Notes under the pieces: model-generated
The model's input: the letters and a program-made list of their open reading frames with translations, nothing else
The model's database searches: none
Told to the model about the DNA's origin: nothing
Part shown: piece after piece, positions 45,041 through 58,483 of the stretch
How the letters are laid out: every line of letters starts with the position of its first letter
How positions within the stretch are numbered: position 1 is the stretch's first letter
NCBI RefSeq assembly: GCF_011386835.1
Contig: NC_088792.1
Location: 108,162,421 to 108,226,420, forward strand
Length of the DNA: 64,000 nucleotides
Source of the DNA: Chrysemys picta bellii
Lineage: Eukaryota; Chordata; Testudines; Emydidae
Direction of reading: 5' to 3'
Made by a program: the position numbers and the translations under genes

Positions 45041-48000
45041 ATATCTCAAGGTAATGGAAGGTCCTTGGTCTGAACCAGTACCGAGACCTCCAGTTCTGAA
45101 TTTCATTGTGATGGTATATTGACTGAAGCCATCTAGGTCTGCTAACTAAATAGAACTAAATTGTAACCCGTAGTCCTTTGCTTTGGTTTGTGCTTGAGGA
45201 TGGCCTGATTTCCATGGGTTCCGTCAGACCTTTCATGTTGTATTAACATAAATGTTTACTGAATTTGGCTTTGGTATGATACAAATACCACACAGGATTT
45301 TCCTTCTCCCTTATTTATTTTACAGAACTATAGGCATGTGACCATATACAGTTCATGTTGCCAAAAAATGGCTTGAAGCCACCAGAAAAGCATCAGACTG
45401 TTCTCTGTAATAGAAAGACCTAAAACTTTTTAATGCTTGTCTGCTTCCATGGGTTTGAAAGGCTTTTACTGCATAACCACAATATAGATTAACAGGAAGA
45501 TTCAATTGCTGAGGTAGACAGATTATTTCAGTATAACTCTTGCAACCAGCAAAATGTCAATTTGAAATTACCTAGCTCAGCTGCTTAAGTCCATTGCAAA
45601 GAAACTAGCTGCATTTCCTTGGAAAAGCATGGACTTCGTCAATAAACGTACTGAGCTTTATGGTACAACTCAAAAGGGAATTATCTTCTGAACAGATGAG
45701 GCAATTAATCTCTCTGTTTCCATCCCTTCATACAGAGACTGACTGCAGTGAACAAAACCCTTTAAAAACAATAAAAGGGCTGCTCCCTGAGTGCTCATAT
45801 TAAAATTTATAGCATTTTGTCCTCACAAAGACATTTCCTGGTGAAATGTGTCTTTTCATCGTTAACCTTTGGGAATTGCAAAAGCCACAAACTATGTATC
45901 GGTATATACCCACAGTTCTGGGAAAGAAGTACATCAATATACTGAAGAAGAAATATACTGTAATACAGTATCTGTAGATTATTATCCAAGCCAGATCCTA
46001 AAAGTATGAATTGGGAATGCTAACAAATTTGACAGCTTAACAACACCTGAATTCAATTCAAATTGATTTGTCTCTGGTAGAGGACAGATATATTGTTTTT
46101 AGACACATCTATGTTGTTCAAAGAAAATCAATTCCAAGTTGAAAGAAACTTTGAATACAGGAAAGACACAGTCATTAGGCAATAAGCACATGTCTGAATG
46201 ATCTAAGTAGGTCCTGCTGAAGGGAAGAATTTACGTGAAGAGTGGCAGAATTCTTAGATCTGAAACTTTTTAGATCTGAAAAGTTTCTTGTTGGAAGGGG
46301 TTCATATATGGTTTTATTTTTGTAAACAATCCAATGGAATTATTTTCTCAGAAGCTAAGGCAGTTCTTTGGAAAACAAAACATTAGACGGTGGATTCTTG
46401 GTCTGATTCCGAGTAAATGTTTAATGTATTTAGATAGAATTAATTGTATAGGGCCAATTCAGATGTGGTGTAAGCAGTTACACCTACTTAGGCCAGATCT
46501 GCATTTGGACTATGATAAGAAAAGACTATTTACGAACCAGGAAAGGCTAAGAGTTCAAACTATAAAATGCTCTACATAACTGCCAGAATTTACAATAATG
46601 ATCTCTTCTGTGATAATACTGTATCTTTGTAGTCTTCTCTTGATGAGGATTTAATTCCCATTAACATAAATAGCATTGAGAGAGAATAAAACATATTAAT
46701 TACACAGATGCCACTTGTTTCATGGATTGGAAACAGCCCATTTTCAAATACTGTGAGAGCAACATTTGCCATGCCACTTGCTGAGAGTTTATTTACTTTA
46801 TCTCAAGTTTTCATTCAGACATGAATGATCTCAAACATGAATTAATCAATCAACAGGTGACTAAACAATGTGCAAAATATTAAAACAAATGGGAACATAT
46901 CATGTGATATCAGGATTCATGCTGCTTCTGTACTCTGCTGTCTTTTCTCCCGTACAGTTTTGAAGAAAGACTTGAAATTTTGTCTTCTATAATTCTATAC
47001 AGTAGTTTTGAGTAGAATTTTTAAAATTTTCAAAAATGCTTTGTTATTGAAAAATTGCCTTTTTAGAAAGCAAATTAGTGGGAAAACTGGGGTTTCTTTT
47101 GAAGTTTTTACCACTTTTTTTGTCAATTTCAGGATATCACTTATCTAGATTTTTATCAAAACATTAAGATGGTTATTGTGATTTTTTTTTCCGAAAATTT
47201 ATTTTATTAAAAATGAAAATTGTTGGAAAAACAAATTGGTCCACTTTAAATATGGCAAAATGTAAACATTCAAACTTTCAGTAATGTGTTGTGTATTCAA
47301 ATTTCATAACAGGCTGAGGTGGAATGCAATCAGATTAATACAAAGAATACAGAGAGGATGTTTTGTATGTTACACAACCCAGCTGATCTGAATACCGCAG
47401 AAGTGATTGCAGTTTGATCCACTCCCCCCTAGATCCCCCAAATTCTTCCTTTATATAATGCTTAGGACAAAAATTCCCTACCACAGTTAATATTACTGTA
47501 GGTTCTACTCCAGATATCTCAGCTTACCTAAATAATAATTTAAAGATATCTGCAGCTGAGCCATCATTACATAACCTCTCTGTGACAATGCAATTCTTAC
47601 AGACCTAACCATTAATCAATGGTTCATTTTTTCATCAATCGCAGAACACATCTGATAGTAAAATCTCTTGTCAGTCACCTCTCTGGACATCTGAACACAA
47701 TTCTTGGTCTATTGGTCAAAGGGGTCAGAGTAAAAGCTTATGCATATTCCTTCATTTGGTCACCCACCTAGGTTCAAGCTAAGTACAAAGAAATTTTCAG
47801 TTTGATAGATACAGAGTATTAGAGTTGTAGGTTAAAAAACACTGACTTATACACAAACAGGATTTTGGTTACTATAGCTATAAAATGATTGTAGGTATTT
47901 TAATATTTACTAAGGCTTTTTTTTTTTTAAAAAAAAAGAAGACTAGCTCTAGTGTTGTGTATTTTTACTATTCTCAACTAGCATTCATCATCTACAAGAA

Positions 48001-50018
48001 GAAAAATCCCAGGATATGATCAAATACATGTGAAATTATCTACTTTAATAATTACCCCATTGCCACAAGATAATGAGACAATTGGGTGTTCTTAGTGGAT
48101 GGTCCTTGTCTTTAGAATTTGCTTCCCCTTTGGTACAACATAGTTACATTGTATTCAACTGAAAGACTTATCATTCACTCTGTAAAAATGACTTGAGAAG
48201 AAAGTACAATTTGATTGGCAGAGGAGTATGTTCAGTTGGAAAGATCTTGTAAATGTGATTTTGTTATTAGGCAATTGTTTTTTTGGATTTTTAAAAATTT
48301 TAGGGTTTTTCATGAACATTAGTTTCATGAATGTCCTAGTTGCATTGTATAAATTGAAAACGTCAACAAAACTAAACAGTTTCCCATCCATGAATACATG
48401 CCATAGTTTACTGGAAGCTGGCCTCTGTAAACAAGCAACCGGAATACACAAAATGGATGGTAGTTTCCAAAAGTGATCTTCCAAGGAAACTTCTCTTCTG
48501 TGAATCCAATATAAACCTTTTCCTGTGTATTATTTGAATGATGCCTCCATTTTTGAAGTCAGATTCAATTTCTTCATAAAAATTCAGTTGCTTTGGTGAT
48601 TTGAAATGAAACAGTGCTTGAAAATGTACCTTTTTCAGAAGTTTGCTCAAACAGTGAATTCTAGATATGTCTGCACATTGATTTTTCTGTCTTTGCTACC
48701 TGCACTGTCTCTTGCACATTCTTTCTAATCCAGACTTTCACTTCAACAAGAGTTATGTGCTGAAGAACTGCAAATCAAACCATTTTTTGGTGTTGATTAC
48801 GTTTCTGTTGGATTTAGGGAGGTAACCATGAAATTCAGGGGGATTGGATTCAAAAGTTCACATTAGTGATGCAATAACTGTCAAAAAGAGCTTGTCTGGG
48901 TGACATCTGTGCACCCTTTGCCTACCTGTCCTGATTTATTTGAGATTGCCCTATAGTCTGGTCTTTCTCCAGCTACTAATAGAAAGTTCTGACAAGTAAC
49001 AGTTGACAGCATTGAAATCATTGGAACCATAGACACCAGAAAATCTATTCCTCTCACAATCTCTGCAATGCTCATTAAAATTTATAGGACTTACACACAA
49101 ATATCAATGTGAGACCAGACTGTAAAACATTCCATTGAAAAGGAGGTGATCCTACAGTTATGGTGGTTGGTCTTACCAAGCTTACCCTTTTTTAAAAAAA
49201 ATCACACAGCTGTGTGTTTCTGAGAAATTCTTTCTTAGAATAAATGAGGTCTTCTAATAACAGAATTTTCTCTTTCTTACTGGGAAATTAGTCAAGATTA
49301 CTGTTAATGTTTTCTTTCTTTCTTATCTACCCTACTGTGCTGGTGACTAGATCAAATAAACTATTGATTGTTTGCTTCACCAAGATTTCTTGAAAATGTA
49401 AATGACCACCTCTGTGACAAGCCAAAGCATTCCCTATCTCTACAACTATAAATATTAGAGGATAAAGATAGTTTAAAATAAACCCAAAAACTTACAAATG
49501 TTATGGAGTGCATGCACCATTTTTCTTATTAGTCAACCATGTGTCTAAATGTGCTCTTTTTATCAATGAGTCCCAGTGTTGTCAAATCCAAGCTTAAATA
49601 ACAATAACATTGTGTGATTTCTCTTTCTAGCCATTATTTTACAAAATAAAACCTTTATAAAAGTTCAAGATAGCACAGAAGTCTCAAGACTCTATAGGAC
49701 TTGGCTACAAAATTTCATGCACAGTTAATGAAGAATCAGTCACTTTAATTGAATGTAAGCACTTGCAGGATTACAAGTCCTCTACATGACTGATTTACCT
49801 ATTCCTTTCTAAATTTAAAATAAGACATCAAGGTTGTGACTTGCAGTATTAGTAAAATGGACCAAAGAAGTGTCATTGCAAAAGTTTTTGCCCAGCTTCA
49901 ATATATGATGTGAATTCCCAATTATTTAGTAAAATTTGAAAAATACTTTGTGAATTTGCTGTCATTTTTAACTTAATCAGCAATTAATTTCTTGTCCGTT
50001 TCTTGAATTCAGTGGTAG
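45041..50018. other. AT-rich spacer, nothing recognised
   Basis: About 5 kb without a recognised gene or transposon. Noted only: a short inverted repeat GAAACTTTTTAGATCTGAAAAGTTTC (about 46262-46288) and a T11/A9 palindromic run at 47917-47937. Open frames (up to 109 codons at 48484-48155, minus strand) overlap frames on the other strand and have no motif. Old repeats or conserved noncoding sequence could be present but cannot be seen by eye. Confidence 0.5.
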
Positions 50019-50023
50019 TGTGG

Positions 50024-50963
50024 TATGACTGAAATATGATCATTTATATCATTGGTATTGCCACCATTAGGCAATTGCAACAAATTTTGTACAAAGTATA
50101 TTGTGTAAGGTGTCAATGGAAAAGTTATGATTTGCCAAATAAGATTATCCTGTTTAAATCCATTATCATCACTGTATCTGATGTTATGAATAATGCTATA
50201 TATCTGTATCCAAAATGTGTTTGTTCCTGGAGTAACACCCACCAGGTAAAATCTACCTTGAAGCCAGACAACTTCGTGTTGATGGCCCATCAAAGACACT
50301 TAGCTCTCACAATGGGCCATAGAAGAAACTCATTCTGCCCAGATGGATCTTTCTGCAGATGCCTTAGCCTCTAAGTAGCCAATGGCTTCCCATGTGAGTG
50401 AGCAAGCCACGTATGGACATGTGATATGTTGAGGTGACCCTAGACTCCATCTTGTGCCAGTAATTTCCCATAGACTGGACTGTGAGCTTTGTTTGGGACA
50501 GTAAAATGCCAACCACATGGCAGAGGGTATAAAAGACCCCTAAAACATCTCCATGTTGCCTCTTTCCTGCTCTGATTCTCTGGACTGTGGGCTTACAATT
50601 AAAAGTAGCATATTCAAACTATGAACTGAAGACCTTCCAATCTTTTAGAAGTTACATACTGACCTGACCATGTGGCTAAACTCTTAAAATCAGAAGAACC
50701 TTTTGTTTGATTAAATTGGTTTTCAATAACCACTCATCATAAAGTCTAGTGTATGGGTGGTGAAATAAAGGCAGGAATGCCCAAGGAGACTGCATTTTTG
50801 ACTTCTTGTTAACCAGTATAGTGAGACAAAAGTTTTCTTTTGTTACTGGCTTAGAATAATCTAATGATAGAACAACCACTAGTTGTGGGTGAGTCTGCCC
50901 TATTTCTCAGCAGTTTGTCCTTATCTGGTATTCTCAGCTGTGACCCACTGAGATACGGTGACA
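50024..50963 (+). mobile_element. Solo LTR, 940 bp, with exact 5-bp TSD
   Basis: TGTGG flanks both sides (50019-50023 and 50964-50968). The element starts TATGACTG, consistent with a mutated TG, and ends GGTGACA. A TATA box TATAAAAGA (50528-50536) and an AATAAA (50764-50769) are spaced 236 bp apart, as in retroviral LTRs. The 13-bp TATAAAAGACCCC core is shared with the block at 1.83-3.05 kb. No internal genes are attached. Small open frames inside are chance. Confidence 0.7.
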
Positions 50964-51184
50964 TGTGGTCCTTGTAACATATGAATAATTTGACACTTTG
51001 GGCTGGTCGCTATTTGTGCTGAGATCCCTGACTCTGAATTCTTTGGAAGTGCAATATGTTAAACACTTGCAATATATGCCGAGCACTTTTGATTACAACC
51101 ATTTGAAAGATTTTGAACCGAACAGTCTTCCATCAGAAAAAGACATTCTCAAATTTTTCATTTCAAAGGTAAGATTTTTCCACC

Positions 51185-51290
51185 CCAGTATAGCCTAGCA
51201 GTTACAGCATTAGCGTACGACATGGGAGATCCAGGTTCAAGTTCTTGCTCCAAATCAGAGACATATCCCCAGGCAAATGACTATTCTGGG
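51185..51290 (+). repeat. tRNA-derived SINE head, old
   Basis: It contains TAGCCTAGCAG (51191-51201, box A-like) and GGTTCAAGTTC (51234-51244, box B-like) about 40 bp apart, as in RNA polymerase III promoters. The following phrase resembles amniote MIR-type SINEs. Low copy identity and no clear tail indicate old age. Confidence 0.5.
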
Positions 51291-54200
51291 TTGAATAGCC
51301 TTTTTCATGAAAATGTTTTAAAGATTGATCCAAAACTATTTTTTTTCAGGTTTCCAGAATTGTCAGTGACTCTAACAGCTTTAGTGACTCTAGTGATGTG
51401 GGTTGCCTCTGTTTTTGATTTCCCAATTTGAGACATTTCAAAGTATGTGCACACTAAAATGTCAGGCCCCTTTTACAGGGTGTGAAGTTGGGCTTCCATA
51501 AATTGAGACATCCAAAATCACTAGTCATGTTAGAAAATCTGAGCCTTAAGTTTGGCCCCACACTATGCATTTCCAATAAAGGAAATGAAACTTCATCAGA
51601 GTCCATGTAAAATTTCAGCTCCCAAAATGTTTGTACTGTTCTCATTCTCACTCCAATTCCCCAGTGGTACTGGTCTCTGCTCTGTTGTTCTCTATTTGAC
51701 TTGCTTGCTACTGATGCTACTGTCATCACAGCAAAGGAGTGGTGCTTGAAAGAGAAACACTGTTCAATAAAAATAGGAGAAATCAACCACTTATTTTTCG
51801 GGGGGGCAGGGGGGGAGCGTTCTTTCTTTCTCCTCTCATTTCAACTCCCAAGTACTTGGTCTCTGCTCTTGGGATCTGCTTGTTGTTTATTTTAAGAGTT
51901 TGATTCTCTATCTCACTTTCTTGTGCATAAGCCTCACTTTCTGCAGGGAATCTATAAAGGAATTATAGAGCTGCAGCTTTTCAGTGAAACAACAGCATAT
52001 TAAGTATAGAGACATCTTAATGATCCTGGATTTAATATTATAAAACTACTTAGTATGTCCATAAATAGAAAAATAATACTGTGGTATGTGTAACTCTTGT
52101 ACACAACAAGCATGTAGGATATAAAAGTACTGTAGAACGTAAATGATATTTTTGCTACAGTATACCTGCTTTTTTCTTCCGTTTCTTTCTCTTTTGATTA
52201 CATTTAGTTTGTTAAATGTTGAAAATGTGTGAAAAGATGAGACGTTTAGTAAACTGTATATGAACGTTTGAACGTGATCTAGATATTTCATATATGGGGA
52301 AAATTGTTAGCAGCATAAATGTTATGCATTTGATGTTGAGTAATTGGATGGATGGATTTTAGGTTGATATTGAAAGACTAACTTTTGACAGAGGGCATAG
52401 GATGGAAGTGTTACCCTAAGAATATAGCTATCTCTCTCTCTCTCTCTCTCTCTCTATAAAAATCTATAGCTCTATCTAGCTATGGGCTGTGGTAAAAGAA
52501 TATTTAGGATACTATCCGTACCACTCATTAATATGGTACTGGTGTCTGAGTACCTTTTTGCATATTAAATATTATCTTATATCAAGTTATTGAGGAAAAT
52601 CTAAAGGGTTGTGTATTATTTAGGAAAAGTTCTACAGAGTAGGTCAAATATGATAAATTGAACTACTGAAAAGGGAATTCACTGTTCAAAGAAGAGATAA
52701 GCTTAGACCTTGTCAAAGGGACTGAATTCAAAGCCTTAAATCCTTGAATAAGGCTGCAAATAAAGGACATCTCATTACTTTGGCTAGCTTTGTCTGCCTA
52801 CGTTCTTCTTTTCCAGATATTATATTGCTATAGAGAGAAATAATCCTTAGGATTTGTCCACAATGCAAGTTGTGATTTTCCCCCCCGATATGAATATCTT
52901 ATTCTGTGTAATACAATTCTCATTAAGACCCTCAAATCATTAAAACATCCCCAAAAGATCACATTTCTACAGCAAAGTATATAACATGTATATAACTGAT
53001 TAAAGCTGTCTTGGAAAAATTAGATCTTGTGCAGAGGCTCTTTTGAGAAGTGCATTTTTTCAGATCTGTTAATACCCAACATCAGTAAACTTTCTATATA
53101 AAAAGATGGTGCAGACCCAATCACAGTCAATGTGTGGTGTACTGGGGAGTCAAATCCATGAAAGAATTGTCACGGGCACTGTGGAGATTAAATGTTCCCC
53201 TTCTGCATAGCCAATCATAGCTCAAGTTTTGCACAGCTCCATGTGTGACATTATATATACATTTTAATGGGTTAATTTTCATATTTCTATATATTTAACT
53301 TTTTAAAACTTTGGATTAAAAATAATGTATAAATTTAGTTCTGGTAAAAAGTGATGGCTCTTGTGGCAGGCAATAGTTTAGTGTTTTGAGGTCTGTAATA
53401 CACTGGTCTAATTCTGGCTGTTGGCTTAGTGTAGGGGTAGCTGGATGGTGTGGATGGCCTGGGATACACAGGATGTCCGACTGGGTGATCTGGTCATCTT
53501 CTCACAATAATGTAGTTGAGGGTAAAAGTGGATAAATGGTGTTTATCCACTTCTCATTTGGGGAATATGGAGTTGGTTATGTTAGTTTACCCACTTTTTT
53601 TTTTTAACCACTACCCCCCTGCCTTTTAGCCTTAAACTTAATGAAAGCCCTGATGTATGAAATCCACTATTTATCAATAGGGTAGCAGTGAGGCAAGCTT
53701 CCTGCAATGCCGATATGGCTCTACCCTGATCTGGGTGAGAACTCCTTAACAGGTTACTGAAATAGTTTATCTATGACCAATGGGGTTCTCGGAATCTCTT
53801 CCAATTAGTAGAAAGCGTGGTGGTAAATTTGTAAGTGCAAGCTGGAAATGAACCCCACTAAACTCATCATCTCAAATAGAAGTCACCAAACAGCCATCAT
53901 AGCGGAACATCTTTTTATCCCTAGTAAGCTGGGCTAGATTCCAACTGATCACCTAGAAGGTGAAAGTTATGTAGCCTGTTAGCAATGCCCTGAAGTAGCC
54001 AGTCCCCCAATCAGTACCAACTCCAAGGGAATCCTATAGATGGAAATATACAGAAAGCTGTGTTAGAAAGAAGCGCAATTATAAAGTAAAGCCTTAAAAT
54101 GTTAGGAAATACCAGAATTAAGGTTATGTTTTAATTATGTCCCTTTGTGCACATACACTGATAGTCTTTAATTATATGATCACATGCTGTTTTTTCACAT

Positions 54201-54379
54201 CATCTCCAGGCCAAGATGTGCAGTTCAACAGCATAGACCTCATCTCTTGAAGATAAAGGAGCAACTGTTAGCAGAGAAGTAGGTTGTTGTCTCCTGTGTT
54301 GAAGAACCTCCAGAGGGGAGACCTAACACACTGTGCCCAGTAGTTTGTGCAACTATGTGTGAGACAGAAGTGAAATACC
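51291..54379. other. AT-rich spacer with TC microsatellite
   Basis: Nothing genic. A TC/TA run lies at 52430-52456, and a G-rich run GGGGGGGCAGGGGGGGAGCG at about 51800-51819. Confidence 0.5.
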
Positions 54380-54990
54380 AAGTTTCAGGATCCCTGGTTT
54401 TATGCCTGGCTCTGGAGGGCTGTGAAATCTAGTGATTAAATCAGTTGTTACTCGAAATGGGCAAACAGATTTTTGTTAGTGGTGTTTTGTTCAGTGGCAG
54501 TCTTGAAAAACAAAAACAAACAAACAAACAAACATTTGTTCAGATCAAACCAAATCTGAATTTTTGGTGAATTGAGAAAGTCCATTGTGCATCTGTTCCT
54601 GTATAGGGATTCAAACCTATGGCACTTACCTCAAATATGGGAGACCTAATCACAGAGTTACAGGTTACTGGGGGAGGAGGGTGGCACCAGCAGAACTACC
54701 ACCACCACAGTGTCCTCCTCCATCCATTTTATGAAAGCTGAAAGTACTTCTGTCAACTTTTCAAATAGGTTTGGGTTGACCAAAAATGCTTTTTTCTTCA
54801 AATTATTCATCTGAATTTTTTTTTTTGCACAGTTCCAGCGGTTACTAATGTCATAGCCAAGCACATAGAGGTGAGGTATTCATTTGGAAAAGCTGTGTGT
54901 CAAAGTGATGGATGAGTCTTGGGTTGGCTGTGTTAGAGACCTATGTTCCTATCCCAGTTCTGCCTTAAGTGATTTTGCAACCTTGTATGT
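54380..54990. repeat. Cluster of old tRNA-like SINE remnants
   Basis: Three pieces in 0.6 kb show tRNA-SINE phrases. 54403-54445 has GCCTGGCTCTGGAGGG with TCTAGTGATTAAATCAG. 54590-54680 on the minus strand has box B GGTTTGAATCC (54617-54607). 54885-54990 has GAGACCTATGTTCC with TCCCAGTTCTGCC. A CAAA run lies at 54506-54534. The family is probably MIR-like, from memory. Confidence 0.4.
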
Positions 54991-57274
54991 ACTTTCAAAA
55001 AATTATGGGAATGAAAATTATCTGCCTGTAAGGGGAACCGAATACAAAACCTTGGTTAGTAATAAGAGTTGTGAACAGTACAGAAATATTAACCAGTCAG
55101 TGGAAGAAGTGAGAACAAAACCCATATAGTCTTCTAGTGTTCATACACCCTCTCTCTCACTTAACAGGTCTGGCCATCTCAATCCTTTTAGGCAAATGCT
55201 CACATGGCAATGGGGTGTACACATAAAAGCCAGGGACTTGAGTGTGCAACCAAAGAACAGTTTTAAGAAGTGTGTTACCTTCAATGTACACCTAAAAATC
55301 TGTGAAAAATCATTACTTACTGATTCTTAGAACAGTAACTAATAATATTCCACATTTGTGATCCCATTTGGTGGAATCACAGAATGCTGCTGGAGGAATG
55401 GTAGCCAGCCTTATGGCCATTCTGTATATCTGGGAGGGTCTAAATGGAGTGTGATGTTAAGTCCTACCATGAAACTGGTTGGGTTCCTCAGTATTAGGGA
55501 TATCTCTCTCAGATATCTGGCTCTTTTGTTATTTTTTTTGTCCTCGCTTGTTCTGACATTACACATATAGACTGCAGGGCTGGGGAGAAAGTGCTACTCC
55601 ATAACAGCTATGGATGGCTTCATTCTTTTGTTCCCTTATAAATGTTTTTATTTAAAAGGGGAACATGTGATCTGTCATCATCTTGTCAGCAAATCAGAAT
55701 GGGTAACAATCCCTTCTGTGTGCTGGGTTTTTTTTTTTTTTTAAACTGAGAATTCACAAATTCCGCTAGACCAGTCTTGGTTTAGTCCCATTTATCAGTG
55801 TCAGTCTTTGGACTTTTGCTGTTGAATACTGCCTGGGTAAAATATGTTGTATAAAAGTAGACAGGAACTTTGAATAGGATACTCAGTTTACAACTATTTT
55901 AATACAAAATGAACATTAACATAGTGCAAGATATTGGAATGATTTTGCTTATTTTTGTGGTTTGTAACATGCCCTTTTGGAGGATAATCAATAGAATTAA
56001 TTAGTGAATAAGCTGTGTTAGTTGCAATCCGTTATAATAAACAAATCAAGTAATTATTTGAAATTATTAATCTTGTTAATTCATTTAAACTTCAGACAAG
56101 GAACTTTTCATGTTACACAAAGGGATTTTTAATAACCTCATACTTTAATGTGAAGCTAATTGAGTTTTTATATAATTGTGCTACAGTAAATTGATTGGCG
56201 TTTCACAGATTTCCTCCCTTCTTAAAATAAAAATAAATCATCTGCACTTCTAAATGCTTTCTTCACTTTTATAACGAACAATAAAACTTAGATTTTGTTT
56301 ACCCTTACAATAAAGATCTTATTTATCCTTTCAATATGTATTTGCGTGAGAGAAGTAGTCTTATAATTGGTGTGTTTACAACATACAATCTATTAGGATG
56401 TTTGGGAATAATGGGATGGGGGGAGGGCTTTGTAAATAACTAACCATTGCTTCTCAGTTTGGTCCTGATTCTGTTCCACTGAAGTCAGAGCATGTTGTCT
56501 CTGAGTTCAATGGGAGCAGGATTGGTTCGATACTCATAAAACCATCTAATGGTTGCCTGCATAAGGTACATACAGAATTTGTAATTAATTGCCATGCATT
56601 ATTAACCAGAACACAGGATAGCTCTGAGAGTAATAAAAGTGTTTATAGTTAAGGCATTTCTTTATTTCAGTGCAGTAGTTAAATAAGAAAATAACTGCTA
56701 CATTTGGGCATCAGCATTTCTTGCATTTCAGAGGTGAAACACAATCAGTTTTCTGCGGTTCTTTAAATACTAAATATCTTAATATGTGGATTGGAATAAT
56801 TAACACAAACTCTTCTTTCCCCAAATTAAACACATCTAACAAGTTCATTTGTCAAGGCAAAGCATCCTATTTGCTCAAGAGATTGCTTTTTAATTCCCTT
56901 GCTTGTGCGTAGTTCAAAGTATTAAAATCTGAAGCCTATTTAAAAATAAAATATGTACTTGTGCTAAATGAGTTATGTACATTATTTTCATCCTTCAGTT
57001 ACCCATTTCACTCAGAGTACTTGAAACCCAACTGGGATGCAGACTTTGGTGTTGTTGGCCAACTGTTTGAATACTGTAGAAATAATGTGTGTGTAGTGAG
57101 TACATGTAGATCACGGGAAGAAATTTTATCATGAGGGGATCTTCAAAGAACTCTTATCAGGGAGTTAGACAGATTATTAGTCAAGTTGGAGTCAGAAGAG
57201 AGATCAGATTCTATTATTTTTAAATGTTTTAGATCGCGATCCTGCAAATTCTTGCTCTGAGGAGCTGGTGGTGT
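54991..57274. other. AT-rich spacer
   Basis: No gene recognised. A T15 run lies at about 55728. The stretch 56456-56535 is an imperfect inverted repeat (TGATTCTGTTCCACTGAAGT and GTTCAATGGGAGCAGGAT) of a type seen again at 62505-62570. Confidence 0.5.
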
Positions 57275-57515
57275 AATTTCCAAGCTCAAGGAGACATACC
57301 CAAGTGTGATTGAACTAGCATGCTAAAAATAGAAGTGTAGTGGTAGTGCAAATAGCATAAGGGACTAGCACCCAACTAAAGTCCTGTCTGAAGCTATGGG
57401 CATGTATTTGGGGCTGCTAACCCTGCATGTCATCTCTGCTATACTGTATGTTTAGTATGCTAGCTAGATCAGAAGTAGCACAGGTATAGCTGCTCAAGGT
57501 AGAAATTACACCTCC
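57275..57515. mobile_element. Palindromic MITE remnant
   Basis: Shares phrases with the element at 28613-28916 (GAGACATACCCAAGTGTGATT, CTAGCTAGATCAGAAGTAGC). Terminal inverted matches are partial and no duplication was found. Confidence 0.4.
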
Positions 57516-58239
57516 AGTTCCGGGGTAGGAATAGCTGAAGATGGAGGTAAAAATGCCACCTACTTTCTCCTGCAGTTGAATCCCCTGAAGAACAAGGAGC
57601 CAGTCTAGCTCAGGGAAGTGCGTTTTGTGTGGTTGAGCTCAATTCATGTTATATATTAAAATAACGTATGTAACATGAACCTAGCAGATGAGAATAAATT
57701 AACTCAAAGTGTAAATTACAGACAGTTATCAATCTTTAAAAGGGATTTTAAGTATTGTATCACTTCCTTCTGAAAATCTGTGCTACAAACAATAAACTGA
57801 GTGAACGTGAATGTGTAATATTAGGAAAGGATGAGAGAGCACTGTGTTGCCAGACTCTATATTTGTTGCTCAAATCCTTTACATGCTGTTGTGTACTGAG
57901 TTATTTCTGAAAGGATTTCTTCTATTTGTATGGGGGCAGGAGGAGAATTCTGTTTCTGGTTAAATATGTTGCCATCGGTAAAAATGTCAGAATGGCCTGC
58001 CAAAAATATCAAGAGGATAACTTGGGAACTACTTCCATGTTTCTTAATGACTCTCTTAATGCCATTCCATCCATCTCTGGACCCTGTCAGTTGTCGAGGC
58101 CAGATGGTTTTGAATACTTGAGGGGTGTGGTGAATTCGGTAATCGGTGAGGTGGAGAAAGATGTGAACCCTGCCGGTAGGGGCAATCGCCACCAAAATCT
58201 GAGCCCTCTTTCACACTCCTATTAGGGCTCTGCGTTAAG
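57516..58239. other. Spacer upstream of the R2-like LINE
   Basis: No clear coding content. A 99-codon frame (57926-58225) overlaps two others on both strands and has no motif. The 5' end of the R2-like element may begin in here, as no sequence landmark fixes it. Confidence 0.4.
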
Positions 58240-58483
58240 ATCACAGGGACCACACAGTGAGGAAAGCCTCTGGATGGTAAGTCCTCATGATGAGAGTCGG
58301 TAACTGGCTTGGATAGCTGGGCAGAATGCAGAGGGTGAACCTCTACCCCTATTGGGGTGGTTGGTTTAGGCAGGCAGCACCAAGAAAACCTGCTCCCCTG
58401 GTAAGGGTAGCCTCCTCCAGGTATGGGTTCAATCCCACTGGTAAGGGATAGCCTCCCCTTGGTAAGAGATATATCTTTTAGTT

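Noticed and set aside
50036..50374. 112-codon frame as a gene
   Set aside because: It lies inside an LTR with defined target duplication and overlaps an antisense frame.
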